DNA of 60,505 bases from Lachnospiraceae bacterium (GCA_016286555.1 JAEETA010000016.1:1-60505), one strand, 5' to 3'. Shown: positions 9,425 through 17,665, counted from the first letter of the stretch. Notes: generated from the sequence alone by a model not told the origin. Made by a program: numbers and translations.

Positions 9425-10177
9425 GTGAATAAGAGCAAAAAGAAAACCACTCATTGCAGCAGCTGCGGCGGCGTTTTTGACGCAGGGCTTCCCAATTGCC
9501 CCTTCTGTGGAACCATGAACGTGGCCGGCGCGGAAAAGCAATATATGGATCGGCTCGGAGATATCCATGACAATCTCCGGGAACTGTCGGATTATTCTGC
9601 TGCGGAAACGGGACGTCAGGCCAGAAAGACCTGGAGATGGCTCATTTGGGCCGTCGTTCTTCTTCTGGCAGTCGGTGGCGGCATATTCCTGCATAACGAG
9701 ATGCGGGAAAAGGCGTATCTCGCCAAAGAGAAGGCAGAATTCTTTTGGCAAAAGGAGGCATTTCCAGAAATGGAAGCCCTTTTTGAAACCAGCCAATACG
9801 AGGAACTGCTGCGTCTGTACGAACAATACACGGAGGAAGGTCACAGTCTTTGGGATTTCCGGTATTACCGGTTCTGCGAATACATGCAGAATCTGGAACA
9901 GGCGGAACATTCGATGACAGACTTCACCGACATGGGGCTTCTCAAATATCTGCTGGCCGACGAATTGGAGGTTATGGCGATGGACACGTCGGAGCTGCCG
10001 GAGGAGGCAGGCGCATATCTGGAGCAGAGGAGAGCGCCCGTCGCAGAGGATTTTTGGCAGCGTTTTCAAATGAACAATGAAGATTTCCAGCTCTTTATGA
10101 ACGAATACAAAGAGTTGGGCTACATCAGTTATTCGGAATGCGAACAGTATCTGAAGGATCATCCGGTCAACCCGTGA
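9425..10177 (+). CDS. Zinc-ribbon membrane protein, first of three
   Basis: 250 residues from the GTG at 9425, which has AAAGGA about 9 nt upstream; the ATG at 9395 lies almost on the predicted transcription start, so the GTG is preferred. Domains: a zinc ribbon (HCSSCGG ... NCPFCG) within the first 35 residues, a basic linker, one membrane helix near 70-90, and a 150-residue helical C-terminal region outside or inside the membrane. Function unknown; double-Cys-pair ribbons followed by one helix are common in Clostridia membrane proteins. It heads an operon with two related genes. Confidence 0.75.
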   Translation: MNKSKKKTTHCSSCGGVFDAGLPNCPFCGTMNVAGAEKQYMDRLGDIHDNLRELSDYSAAETGRQARKTWRWLIWAVVLLLAVGGGIFLHNEMREKAYLAKEKAEFFWQKEAFPEMEALFETSQYEELLRLYEQYTEEGHSLWDFRYYRFCEYMQNLEQAEHSMTDFTDMGLLKYLLADELEVMAMDTSELPEEAGAYLEQRRAPVAEDFWQRFQMNNEDFQLFMNEYKELGYISYSECEQYLKDHPVNP

Positions 10178-10198
10178 GTCCTGTTAGGAAGAGAGAAC

Positions 10199-10948
10199 AT
10201 GAAATGTGAAAACTGCGGCGGAGAGGTCAGTTTAGAGCAAAAATTCTGCCCTTTCTGCGGAAAAGAGAATACCCAGGCGACCGAGCACCAAAGGGATATG
10301 GATGCATTTAAGCGGCGCTATGAGCAGACCGAGGCATCTGTCAAACACAAAACCCGGAAATATGCCATGGTTACCATACGCGTTGTGGGAATCGTTGTGC
10401 TGCTGATCGCCTGCATCATTATGTTCGCTGTGGCGGAATCGGCCTATTCGATGCCCGGCGATGCCAGAAGACGCGCCTCGCAGCGCAATCCCGAACCCTA
10501 TAAGGCAGCCCTTGAGAAATACCTCGAAGAGGGGGACTACCGAACCTTTTGTTCCTATGGAGATTACCATAATCTTCGCTGGTTTTCGGATTCACCCTTC
10601 AGGGAATACCGCGATATTTATATGGTCTGTCAGGACTACGATGCCGTCATGCGCATGGCCGAAAACCTCATCCTGCATGGGGATGAAGAAAAGTGGCGTA
10701 CCTATTCCATGGAATCCGATATCACACACTTCGTAAACTACCTGGATTCCTTTGAAGAAAGGATCGATCGAAATTACTCGGAAGAGGCGTCCCGCTTTGA
10801 TGTCTATGTATCGGATATGCAGGAAAACGTGAACCTCGTACTGGAAACCTGTTTTGGAATGAGTGCGGAGGAACGGGAAGAATTCATGAGTCTCTCTGCC
10901 GGAAAAAAGAGTGTTGTGATCGAGGATGCACTGATCGGTGAAAAGTGA
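10199..10948 (+). CDS. Zinc-ribbon membrane protein, second of three
   Basis: 249 residues. The protein opens directly with a zinc ribbon (MKCENCGG ... FCPFCGKEN), followed by a basic helix, one membrane segment about residues 58-82, and a helical C-terminal domain. The layout matches the preceding gene, with a recurring pattern of Y-L-x-E-G-D-Y type after the membrane helix. AGGAAGAG precedes the ATG. It is 21 nt after the first gene and 16 nt before the third, so the three form one transcript. No specific role can be assigned. Confidence 0.75.
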   Translation: MKCENCGGEVSLEQKFCPFCGKENTQATEHQRDMDAFKRRYEQTEASVKHKTRKYAMVTIRVVGIVVLLIACIIMFAVAESAYSMPGDARRRASQRNPEPYKAALEKYLEEGDYRTFCSYGDYHNLRWFSDSPFREYRDIYMVCQDYDAVMRMAENLILHGDEEKWRTYSMESDITHFVNYLDSFEERIDRNYSEEASRFDVYVSDMQENVNLVLETCFGMSAEEREEFMSLSAGKKSVVIEDALIGEK

Positions 10949-10964
10949 GCGAGGAGACGGACAG

Positions 10965-11423
10965 ATGAATAATCACGAAAAAACAAATCAAAATCTCGCA
11001 GGCATGGCTGATGGCAAAAAGCCGATCTACATTCTGCTCCTGGATATTGTGCTGGTCATTGCTGCGATTGCCTTTGTGGGTATTTTTTTCCATATGGTGG
11101 GAGAAATCCGGAGGGCCTACAATCGTAGCCTCTACAGTTCAGGCTATACCTACTATCTAAAGGACGGGGACTACGGAGAGATCGCGGACACCTACTACAG
11201 AACCCATGCCGATGTGATCGCGGTAGATGAGGAATCCATGGAAATCCTGCGCATCGGAAAGTATGCGGACGAAGCCTTTTTCAAGCATGTGTTTGAAGCA
11301 GGGAACAAACCGGACAAGGCAAAGCCTTATGAGAGCCGGATGGCAACGACGAGAAGCCTTCTGGGGGAGTATTCCTTTACAGCGGACGAAATCGATCGCG
11401 TCCTGGAAAGGTACATCCGATAA
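10965..11423 (+). CDS. Small membrane protein, third of the set, ribbon lost
   Basis: 152 residues, start at the ATG with GAGGAGA 7 nt upstream rather than the in-frame ATG at 10938 inside the previous gene. One membrane helix near residues 24-46, then a C-terminal domain whose YLKDGDY segment resembles YLEEGDY of the second protein. It has no Cys pairs, so it looks like a paralogue that has lost the zinc ribbon. Function unknown. Confidence 0.65.
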   Translation: MNNHEKTNQNLAGMADGKKPIYILLLDIVLVIAAIAFVGIFFHMVGEIRRAYNRSLYSSGYTYYLKDGDYGEIADTYYRTHADVIAVDEESMEILRIGKYADEAFFKHVFEAGNKPDKAKPYESRMATTRSLLGEYSFTADEIDRVLERYIR

Positions 11424-11545
11424 AACACCTCCTCACTGACCCCTTATCCGCAATCGGTCCAGCAATCAGATAGATTCCGTCGTTGTTCTGAAATATTGAC
11501 TACAACGGGGATATCACTTTGGCGTCGTAAATATATAACACATAA

Positions 11546-11573
11546 ACAGGGTGCTCATTGAGCACCCTGTTTT
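11546..11573. terminator. Terminator
   Basis: Perfect 11-bp stem (11546-11556 with 11560-11570), 3-nt loop and TTTT. On the minus strand it is followed by TTTATG. It therefore serves both the zinc-ribbon operon and the convergent gene ending at 11592. Confidence 0.85.
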
Positions 11574-11591
11574 CTATCCAGTATATTTTCT

Positions 11592-12902
11592 TTATCTTCT
11601 TCCCGTAAAATACACTTCAACCGTATCAAAACTGTTGTAAGCAGTCAGCTGCTTTGAGAGCGTCGCGCCCGGCTTGATTTCACTGTCTCCATCGGTAACA
11701 TAGGTTGAATCATAATATACTACATTACCATCCGAATCCAGGAATAGGGCATAGGCCTCAACAAATTGTGCTGCCTGGGTTCCGTTATTGGTTACGGTGA
11801 CCACAACATTCTTATCATTGATGCTGTTCACAGATTCAAGATCGCTGATGACAGAAGAATAATAAGGCGATGTGTCAAATCCCATTGAATATTTTACATG
11901 ATCGATGCCTTTGACCGAGTCAAAATAAAACATTGCGATTGAAGTCTCCCCAGAACCAATCACATCGACATCGCTGCTATCTGCCCCGATCACATTCTCA
12001 CTAGCGTCATAAGCAGTCATATTGATGCTGATTCCTACTGTTTTATCTGAATTATTCCGAAGGACAAGGAAATACAAACTATCTCCTATGCTGTTTTCAT
12101 ACAAGTATTCCTGAACATCAAAATCACTTTCAGATATGGAAGATGAAGCAGAAGAAGCGGATCCATCCGACCTTCCGGTAAAGAATAATTCCACATGATC
12201 GAAACTGCTGTAAGAGTCAAATTGCTCTGAGATAGTTGCTCCCGGTTTAATCTCACTATCGCCGTCTGTAATGTAGTTGGAGGAATAGGAAACAATATTT
12301 CCATCTCCATCCATAAACAGGGCATATGCCTCCACAAACTGAGCATTAATATTTCCGTTGTTTGTGACAACAACAGTCAGATTTTTATCATTGATCGTCT
12401 GCTCCACTTCGAGATTTGCGATTACCGGCTTATAGTAGGTCTTAGTATCATAAGTCAGCGAGCACTCGATCGTATCGATCCCGGTTACACTGTCAAAATA
12501 GAATGTCATCAGGCTGGTTTCTCCCGGCCCCAACACATCGATTTCTCTTGAGCTTGCACCCAAAGTATTTCCGCCGGAATCCTTCGCAACTGCATTTCCG
12601 TCGATAGACACACTTGCCTGTGAATTATTCTTTACAACATAAAAATACAAGGAATCTCCTATCGAATTTTCATAGAGATAACCTGTTTTTTCAAAATCTT
12701 CATCGCTGACGGAAACGCTGGCAGAGGATGAAGCACTGCCTGCACTTTCTCTGTTATCCACTACCGTAGTGGTAGATCCTCCGACAGACTCCGTTGAAGA
12801 TCCGCTTGAAGTCGTGTCCGAGGAAGATCCACTCCCGATTGCGAAGGCAGAAAAAAGAATGCAACTAGCCACAAGCGCAAATACTGTTTTCTTTCTTTTC
12901 AT
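11592..12902 (-). CDS. Secreted protein with two tandem beta-sandwich (FxLYD-like) repeats
   Basis: 436 residues. Signal peptide MKRKK plus a hydrophobic core to about residue 22; cleavage after AFA is likely, although VASC at 11-14 could be read as a weak lipobox. A Ser/Gly/Thr-rich linker (24-66) leads to two repeats, about 69-244 and 260-436, which share YLYENSIGDSLYF, FYFDSV, QFVEAYALF and TDGDSEIKPGAT. Each repeat resembles extracellular FxLYD-type domains of unknown function. AGGAGG sits 7 nt before the ATG; the start overlaps the VanZ-like gene by 38 nt. Probably a cell-surface or secreted binding protein. Confidence 0.8.
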   Translation of the reverse strand: MKRKKTVFALVASCILFSAFAIGSGSSSDTTSSGSSTESVGGSTTTVVDNRESAGSASSSASVSVSDEDFEKTGYLYENSIGDSLYFYVVKNNSQASVSIDGNAVAKDSGGNTLGASSREIDVLGPGETSLMTFYFDSVTGIDTIECSLTYDTKTYYKPVIANLEVEQTINDKNLTVVVTNNGNINAQFVEAYALFMDGDGNIVSYSSNYITDGDSEIKPGATISEQFDSYSSFDHVELFFTGRSDGSASSASSSISESDFDVQEYLYENSIGDSLYFLVLRNNSDKTVGISINMTAYDASENVIGADSSDVDVIGSGETSIAMFYFDSVKGIDHVKYSMGFDTSPYYSSVISDLESVNSINDKNVVVTVTNNGTQAAQFVEAYALFLDSDGNVVYYDSTYVTDGDSEIKPGATLSKQLTAYNSFDTVEVYFTGRR

Positions 12903-13329
12903 TTCTTTTCCTCCTGATGTTTACTTGTATCGCATTTACCGCAATAAAAACGGCAATCAGTTCAACAATAATATCCCCTATATCAAAGGTTCCTTTCGCC
13001 AAACCAATAAGTTGGAGCACTTCCGACAAAACGCACATAGCGCATGAAAGCAGCATACAAATGGATAGGGCCCGTTTTTGATCTGCTAAAATGAGATATA
13101 GAAAAACAGTGTCCGCATAAGCCCAGATGGTATCGAAAAGATAGTTTCTCACTATTCTGTAAGGCATCGACGATTCCAATATAATATGTCTGCAAATATG
13201 CAATCTGCTATCCAAAAATTCTACGAACAGTACATCCGGGCAAAAAAGGTAATAAAGCATAGCAGCAAGCCACATCGGCACCAAGACGTGCCATATGAAT
13301 AACCGTGTTTTTACCCTTTTTGTACTCAT
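12865..13329 (-). CDS. VanZ-like small membrane protein
   Basis: About 154 residues with four membrane helices. The C-terminal SEVLQLIGLAKGTFDIGDI motif matches the E-x-x-Q...G-T-F-D-x-x-D-I pattern of VanZ-like proteins; VanZ itself gives low-level teicoplanin resistance but most relatives have unknown roles. The ATG at 13329 was chosen over a TTG at 13344; neither has a clear ribosome site, so coupling to the gene ending at 13361 is likely. It overlaps the following secreted-protein gene. Confidence 0.65.
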   Translation of the reverse strand: MSTKRVKTRLFIWHVLVPMWLAAMLYYLFCPDVLFVEFLDSRLHICRHIILESSMPYRIVRNYLFDTIWAYADTVFLYLILADQKRALSICMLLSCAMCVLSEVLQLIGLAKGTFDIGDIIVELIAVFIAVNAIQVNIRRKRNEKKENSICACG

Positions 13330-13360
13330 ATCCACGCTATGCAATCAAACAAAAAATCTG

Positions 13361-13786
13361 TCAGATCAATCCCAAAATAAAGTAAACAAGGGAGATACCC
13401 AGTGAAATCAGAAGGCCCTTTTTGCTCTTCATACAAGAAACCAACGAAAACGCACCGAAGAAAAAGGCCAGTCCTCCCCAGATTCTGAGATCCGAGTAAG
13501 TTCCTGAAAACATACGAGAAAAAAAGAAGCAAGCCCAATAAAAAACACAACATGTGATGGGGGCTCCCTTACCTTCGGTCTTTCTGGAAACCACCATTAC
13601 AATACCTGCAACCAACAAAAATACTGCCGTAACAAAACCGGCAGAACCACTGATTTCCGTGCTGTCAGATAGAGCATTGCTGATCCCGGCAGCGCATGAT
13701 TGAAGCGATATAATGGGAAATAAAACAATAGAGATAATTCCGATGATCAATCTGATTGTGGGACATTTACTGCTAAACTTCTCCAT
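13361..13786 (-). CDS. Hypothetical four-helix membrane protein
   Basis: 141 residues, four predicted membrane helices (about 12-30, 48-67, 78-92 and 100-140) and several scattered Cys. No family recognised. A good GAGGAGG site lies 7 nt before the ATG. First gene of the transcript that continues into the VanZ-like and secreted proteins, read from the palindrome-bearing promoter just upstream. Confidence 0.6.
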   Translation of the reverse strand: MEKFSSKCPTIRLIIGIISIVLFPIISLQSCAAGISNALSDSTEISGSAGFVTAVFLLVAGIVMVVSRKTEGKGAPITCCVFYWACFFFSRMFSGTYSDLRIWGGLAFFFGAFSLVSCMKSKKGLLISLGISLVYFILGLI

Positions 13787-13820
13787 AACAAGTCCTCCTC
13801 AAAAGAAATATGATATTTGG

Positions 13821-13867
13821 ATTATAGCAATCTCATGCTTTACCCGTTCCCACCGCTACGGTGGGAA
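13821..13867 (-). promoter_or_regulatory. Extended -10 promoter with a perfect palindromic operator
   Basis: On the minus strand TGC-TATAAT (13829-13821) forms an extended -10. The position expected for the -35 is covered by a perfect 9-bp inverted repeat TTCCCACCG-CTA-CGGTGGGAA (13847-13867). No T-run follows on either strand, so an operator is more likely than a terminator. The HTH protein encoded just upstream is the obvious candidate to bind it (inference). Confidence 0.5.
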
Positions 13868-13904
13868 TTTATAATCCGGTACCATCCTTTAAGGAGGAAA
13901 TCCA

Positions 13905-14366
13905 TTACTCTTGTGTTCCGCTGGTTCGAAGAGGCTCCATTCCATATTGATTGAGCAGTTCGTTCACCTCAATGATACTTCCCGGTCGTTCATTGAACGC
14001 GATCATCAGGAGCACATCCCTGGGGTTTTTGGCATAGAGTTCAGGCATCTCATATTTCCGAAGTGCTCTCTGCGTCTCCTCCAGGCTCATCTCTGCCGCA
14101 TAACAAATCCGCAGAATCACATCCCTCTGTCTTGTGTGTTTTTCACCGGACAGAATTTTGTAACCATATCGCTCCGGAATATCAGCTTTAAGAAAAACTG
14201 TCTGCTGTGTCAGTTTTTTTCTTGCCAGAATACCCTTCATATATTCCGAAAAGCTTCGCTCAGAGAGATTCATACTCTCTTTATTTTCTTTGCAATATTG
14301 TTCAAATCCCTCAGCATGTGTTTCCTTCAGGATTTTTTCTAACTCTCTAGTGTTTTTTTCTCCCAT
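13905..14366 (-). CDS. XRE-like helix-turn-helix protein
   Basis: 153 residues, soluble. The segment from about residue 45 to 100 (LTQQTVFLKADIPERYGYKI ... RDVILRICYAAEMSLEET) has the spacing of a Cro/CI-type HTH: a helix pair, a recognition helix, and the usual R-D-x-x-L-x-I-C-x-A-x-x-M after it. A helical C-terminal tail follows. Divergent from the membrane Ser/Thr kinase, with a 56-bp shared intergenic region, and directly upstream of the palindrome at 13847. It may be a kinase substrate or the repressor of the membrane-protein operon (inference). Confidence 0.75.
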   Translation of the reverse strand: MGEKNTRELEKILKETHAEGFEQYCKENKESMNLSERSFSEYMKGILARKKLTQQTVFLKADIPERYGYKILSGEKHTRQRDVILRICYAAEMSLEETQRALRKYEMPELYAKNPRDVLLMIAFNERPGSIIEVNELLNQYGMEPLRTSGTQE

Positions 14367-14380
14367 TGAACATCTCCGTC

Positions 14381-14389
14381 TGCTATAAT
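14381..14389 (+). promoter_or_regulatory. Extended -10 of the kinase gene
   Basis: TGC-TATAAT, with no recognisable -35, about 35 nt before the GTG start. The same TGC extension is found in the promoter at 13821. Confidence 0.45.
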
Positions 14390-14422
14390 GCCGTTATCAG
14401 ATATTGATCAGGAGGGGCTACA

Positions 14423-15484
14423 GTGGATATCCTGCACCGCCTCACAGTTTCATATTACAAAACAGTTACTCCAATCAGCGAGGACCATAAAGTCTATCTG
14501 GTCCGTCATGAACAAACCGGAGCAATCTGTATCAAAAAAATCTTGAATGTATATCGTACGGATGTTTATGCACGCCTGATGGAGCATCCGATTTCCGGCA
14601 CCCCAAGGATCATAGACTACTACGAAAGCGACAACACGCTCACAGTGATTGAGGAATATATCCAGGGGCAATCCCTGGACAAAGTGATTCAAGCAGGAAA
14701 TCTCTCCTCTTCCTTTCTCTTTAAGACACTCCTGGAGTTGTGCTCTATTTTGAATGATCTCCACACAATGGAGCCCCCCATCATTCACAGAGACATCAAG
14801 CCCTCCAATATTATCCTTTCCGAAGAAGGGCATGTCACTCTTCTGGACTTCAACGCAGCAAAAACTTTCGATCCATCCGAAAGCAGAGACACCGTTCTCA
14901 TAGGAACTGAAGGCTATGCAGCTCCTGAACAATATGGATTTGGTGCATCCTCTCCCAAAACTGATATCTACTCTGTCGGAGTACTGATTCAGGAAATGCT
15001 CTCATCATGTGCCGAAGAAGATAGAAATCTTGCTCGCATAGCTGATCGATGCATGAATCTTGATCCTTCTAATCGGTATGCATCCGTTACTGAATTACAA
15101 AAGGATCTCGAATCCGCTGCATGTGGAAAACAAGCTATTTCTTCCAAGAGAAAGTATCTGCCCCCGGGATTTCGAACAGGAAAGCCCTGGAAAATGATTC
15201 TGGCTCTGATCGGGTATCTCTTTCTTACTCTGATTTCTCTGGCCACAACTGTGGAGAATGCTACAGGCATTAAATTGGCCTACTACCGGATCGACATGTT
15301 TTTGACGGGGCTCATTACAATTGCCGTATGGACTGACTATGGAAACATCCAAATGCTAATGCCCCTTTGCAGGCAAAAAAATCTGATCATCAAACTGTTC
15401 GGAATTTTGCTGCTTAACGCTCTATTGCTGCTTGCTGAAATGATTCTTTTCCTGTTGGTTGGCGCACTATTTTTTTCTACCTAA
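14423..15484 (+). CDS. Membrane Ser/Thr protein kinase
   Basis: 353 residues, GTG start with AGGAGGGG 5 nt upstream. Hanks-type kinase domain in residues 1-235: Lys in ICIKKI, catalytic loop HRDIKPSN near residue 120, DFNAAK where DFG is usual, and the APE motif in YAAPEQYG. Three C-terminal membrane helices lie at about 255-353, with no PASTA or other extracellular sensor domain. The Asn in place of Gly after DF occurs in some small bacterial kinases. Divergent partner of the HTH protein; together they look like a signalling module whose signal is sensed in the membrane (inference). Confidence 0.88.
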   Translation: MDILHRLTVSYYKTVTPISEDHKVYLVRHEQTGAICIKKILNVYRTDVYARLMEHPISGTPRIIDYYESDNTLTVIEEYIQGQSLDKVIQAGNLSSSFLFKTLLELCSILNDLHTMEPPIIHRDIKPSNIILSEEGHVTLLDFNAAKTFDPSESRDTVLIGTEGYAAPEQYGFGASSPKTDIYSVGVLIQEMLSSCAEEDRNLARIADRCMNLDPSNRYASVTELQKDLESAACGKQAISSKRKYLPPGFRTGKPWKMILALIGYLFLTLISLATTVENATGIKLAYYRIDMFLTGLITIAVWTDYGNIQMLMPLCRQKNLIIKLFGILLLNALLLLAEMILFLLVGALFFST

Positions 15485-15511
15485 CAAGCAATTATATCAT
15501 CTTCAAAAAAT

Positions 15512-15540
15512 GGGGTTACCACCATGACGGTGGCAACCCC
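15512..15540. terminator. Bidirectional terminator
   Basis: Stem GGGGTTACCACC / GGTGGCAACCCC with one A-C mismatch and loop ATGAC. A-runs flank the left side and TTAAA follows on the right. It lies between the convergent kinase and DUF3592-like genes. Confidence 0.65.
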
Positions 15541-15550
15541 TTAAATCTAT

Positions 15551-16054
15551 TCATCTCTTGGGTTTCAGAACAAAAGCGACAATTCCGCTTATCACACCCA
15601 AAATCATAAAAACTATGCCAAACACCACATACGTGGAATCCGTATCCGGGTTAAACACGATCTTTCCGTTCACATCGGCGTAGCGAAGCTCCTCTGTGGT
15701 TCCAATCGCAAGACTGTCCTGTTCATCCATTTTATGCCGGCTCTCATAGGTTCCCTCTACACCGTCTATGGAATATCGGTAAACAACCTTAAGCTCGTGT
15801 TTGATATAATCCTCATCAAATCCCTTTTTCCGCAGGAACTCCTCACGATCTGCAGGGAGATTGCTGTCCACTTTATCAACGGATATGATCTCTCCGGTAA
15901 CCGTCTTGATATCTCCGGCACTCACACCGCTGAACATCAATCCATAGATCACCAGGATCATTCCGATCGCGAAGAATCCAATCGTACCGACCAGGCATGT
16001 ACGAACTGTGCCCGGGAGATTCTTCCACTTGATCTTTTTTCGTTTCTTACTCAT
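15551..16054 (-). CDS. DUF3592-like membrane protein
   Basis: 167 residues with an N-terminal basic stretch, a membrane helix at about 22-44, a roughly 90-residue beta-rich extracellular region, and a second helix at about 140-162 followed by KPKR. The VTGEIISVD opening, the YRYSIDGVEGTYES strands and the final helix match the DUF3592 arrangement. Function unknown. AGGAAGGG precedes the start. Confidence 0.7.
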   Translation of the reverse strand: MSKKRKKIKWKNLPGTVRTCLVGTIGFFAIGMILVIYGLMFSGVSAGDIKTVTGEIISVDKVDSNLPADREEFLRKKGFDEDYIKHELKVVYRYSIDGVEGTYESRHKMDEQDSLAIGTTEELRYADVNGKIVFNPDTDSTYVVFGIVFMILGVISGIVAFVLKPKR

Positions 16055-16078
16055 TCTCCAAGCCCTTCCTGCTTTAAT

Positions 16079-16100
16079 CCCCCGGAGACTGCTCCGGGGG
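16079..16100 (-). terminator. Stem-loop after the Rpn-type gene
   Basis: GC-rich 8-9 bp stem (CCCCGGAG with CTCCGGGG) without a T-run on the minus strand. Possibly a weak terminator or an mRNA 3'-end stabiliser between the nuclease gene and the DUF3592-like gene. Confidence 0.35.
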
Positions 16101-16139
16101 ATTGCGTTATATCTTTCTTTATTCAGTTTCGGTCAGCAA

Positions 16140-16156
16140 AGAACCCGCTTACATGT
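16140..16156. repeat. Short direct repeat, left copy
   Basis: AGAACCCGCTTACATGT. It matches the copy at 17337-17353 in 16 of 17 positions, in the same orientation. The two copies bracket the Rpn-type gene. Confidence 0.6.
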
Positions 16157-16179
16157 TTAACACATGGAAAAACAATATT

Positions 16180-17199
16180 CTAATTCACGGAGAAAGCAAG
16201 TTCCACCGTTTTTTCGTCGTATTTTTCCAGAAGTTGCTCTCTGGTCATGCCTGACTGAAGATCTTTAATTGCACTCACAAGTTCAGCCTTTCCCTCGGCT
16301 TTTCCGTTACGAAACGCTTTAAACACTTCCAAATCCAATACTTCACCACCCATAACACCACCTACCTCTTCCCGGACACGCGGATGTTTTTTCGTAAGGC
16401 TGCGAACGACACCATTGGTTAATTCGATTATAGCATGCCTGGATTCCTGGGACAATCTCCCGCGCTGCGCCTCTTCATCCACTTTCAGCAGGATCTCCGT
16501 GTAACGATCAGCAAGCTTGCGCCGAGCCCTTTCGTCTTTCTCCAACTTTGGAAAATCTTTTTCAAAATTAAAAATGTAGAACGGAATCAGGAAATAAAGG
16601 CGCTTCTCAAAGAGGTCATCTATCGTAAAATCCATCATTCTGATAATCGGAACATGATAAGACAGGCATCCTTCAGGAGTCACCAGTTCAATCTCCACCT
16701 CTTCAGGATCACTTTCCTTTCCACGAAGCAAAAGAAGACCCGCATAAGGGAATCGGAATGTCATTTTTCCGAGATTATCCGACTCCTCTTTTGCGTTGTC
16801 TATTGCCGTTTGTGTATGGTATTCGAACATGCGGATTAACAGAGTTCTGTCATAATTGCTGCTTTCACACTCCAACTGATAATCCTTTGTTGTTCCGCGA
16901 AAAGAAATTCGAAAATGTGAGTCAGTAATCTTTTTTGCGCGTCTCTTACCAGCATTTTCCACATAATGTTCATTCCGAAGCCTCGTGATCACCGCAGTGT
17001 TGTCATATTCTTCGTGAAACCAATAATTGATGAGTGGGAGCAACACATCGTCACATCTCCCCTCCAAAGTTCGAAATGCGTCGTCATAGGGAAATTTGGA
17101 TTCCCACAATTCCTTTTTGTGACTGCATTTTTGTGACTTCTCACGCGATTCCTGCGCCCCTTTTTCCACAAAAGTCTTTGCCTCTTTCTCTTTCTCCAT
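16180..17199 (-). CDS. Rpn-family PD-(D/E)XK nuclease / putative transposase
   Basis: 339 residues from the ATG with GGAGG 7 nt upstream; the longer frame from 17301 adds 34 unconserved residues. The body (about 20-300) matches the Rpn/PDDEXK-transposase group common in Clostridia: a LLPLINYWFHEEY opening, LECESSNYDRTLLIRM with the Glu-x-Glu type active-site strand, then FRFPYAGLLLLR, and the C-terminal GKAEGKAE tail followed by REQLLEKYDEKT. Rpn proteins are nucleases reported to stimulate RecA-independent recombination. It is a single gene in an AT-rich island, flanked by a pair of 17-bp direct repeats. Confidence 0.8.
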   Translation of the reverse strand: MEKEKEAKTFVEKGAQESREKSQKCSHKKELWESKFPYDDAFRTLEGRCDDVLLPLINYWFHEEYDNTAVITRLRNEHYVENAGKRRAKKITDSHFRISFRGTTKDYQLECESSNYDRTLLIRMFEYHTQTAIDNAKEESDNLGKMTFRFPYAGLLLLRGKESDPEEVEIELVTPEGCLSYHVPIIRMMDFTIDDLFEKRLYFLIPFYIFNFEKDFPKLEKDERARRKLADRYTEILLKVDEEAQRGRLSQESRHAIIELTNGVVRSLTKKHPRVREEVGGVMGGEVLDLEVFKAFRNGKAEGKAELVSAIKDLQSGMTREQLLEKYDEKTVELAFSVN

Positions 17200-17336
17200 T
17201 AATGTACCTCCGGGTAGTTTTCCACAAGTCGCAGGAGAGATGTCCCATAGAGATGCAAAGAAGGGTAGCGCCTGATCAAAGCATAATACAATTCTTTTCA
17301 ATTACTCATTAAGTGGGAAAATCGGCGATTCGCCAT

Positions 17337-17353
17337 AGAACCCGCGTACATGT
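17337..17353. repeat. Short direct repeat, right copy
   Basis: AGAACCCGCGTACATGT, differing from the left copy at one base. It lies about 140 bp upstream of the nuclease start. Confidence 0.6.
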
Positions 17354-17565
17354 GAGATTGTGAAGATACATTAGCACCAGAATAAAGTGGCGTAAAGAAA
17401 AAATTGCACAAACTTTATTTCGAAAATGTCGGAATTATGTAAACTGCTCAGCCAAGAATCAGCGTACTTCCTGAAAATCATTCATTGGCATTTTTTTCTT
17501 TTGCGATCAGATATTTTTAGATTTCAAGCGAACAAAATTATGGAGACAAAGAAACACTAAATTCG

Positions 17566-17619
17566 ATTGTCAACCTACGTACATTTCGAGGTTGACAATT
17601 CACAAAACAGGAGTATGAT
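17566..17619 (+). promoter_or_regulatory. BirA-type operator overlapping the bioY promoter
   Basis: Perfect 11-bp inverted repeat ATTGTCAACCT (17566-17576) and AGGTTGACAAT (17589-17599), 12-nt spacer. This closely resembles the Firmicute biotin-repressor box (TTGTTAAC ... GTTAACAA spaced about 15). Its right half contains the -35 TTGACA (17592-17597); TATGAT (17614-17619) follows after 16 nt. Binding of biotinyl-AMP-charged BirA would block RNA polymerase. The rest of 17200-17560 is AT-rich with no gene. Confidence 0.85.
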
Positions 17620-17665
17620 AAGAAGCGTGCATGCATCAAACCACAGAAAAGGAATGAACTGAACA

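Noticed and set aside
13847..13867. Rho-independent terminator of the HTH gene
   Set aside because: The stem is followed on neither strand by a T-run and lies on the -35 position of an extended -10 promoter, so an operator fits better.
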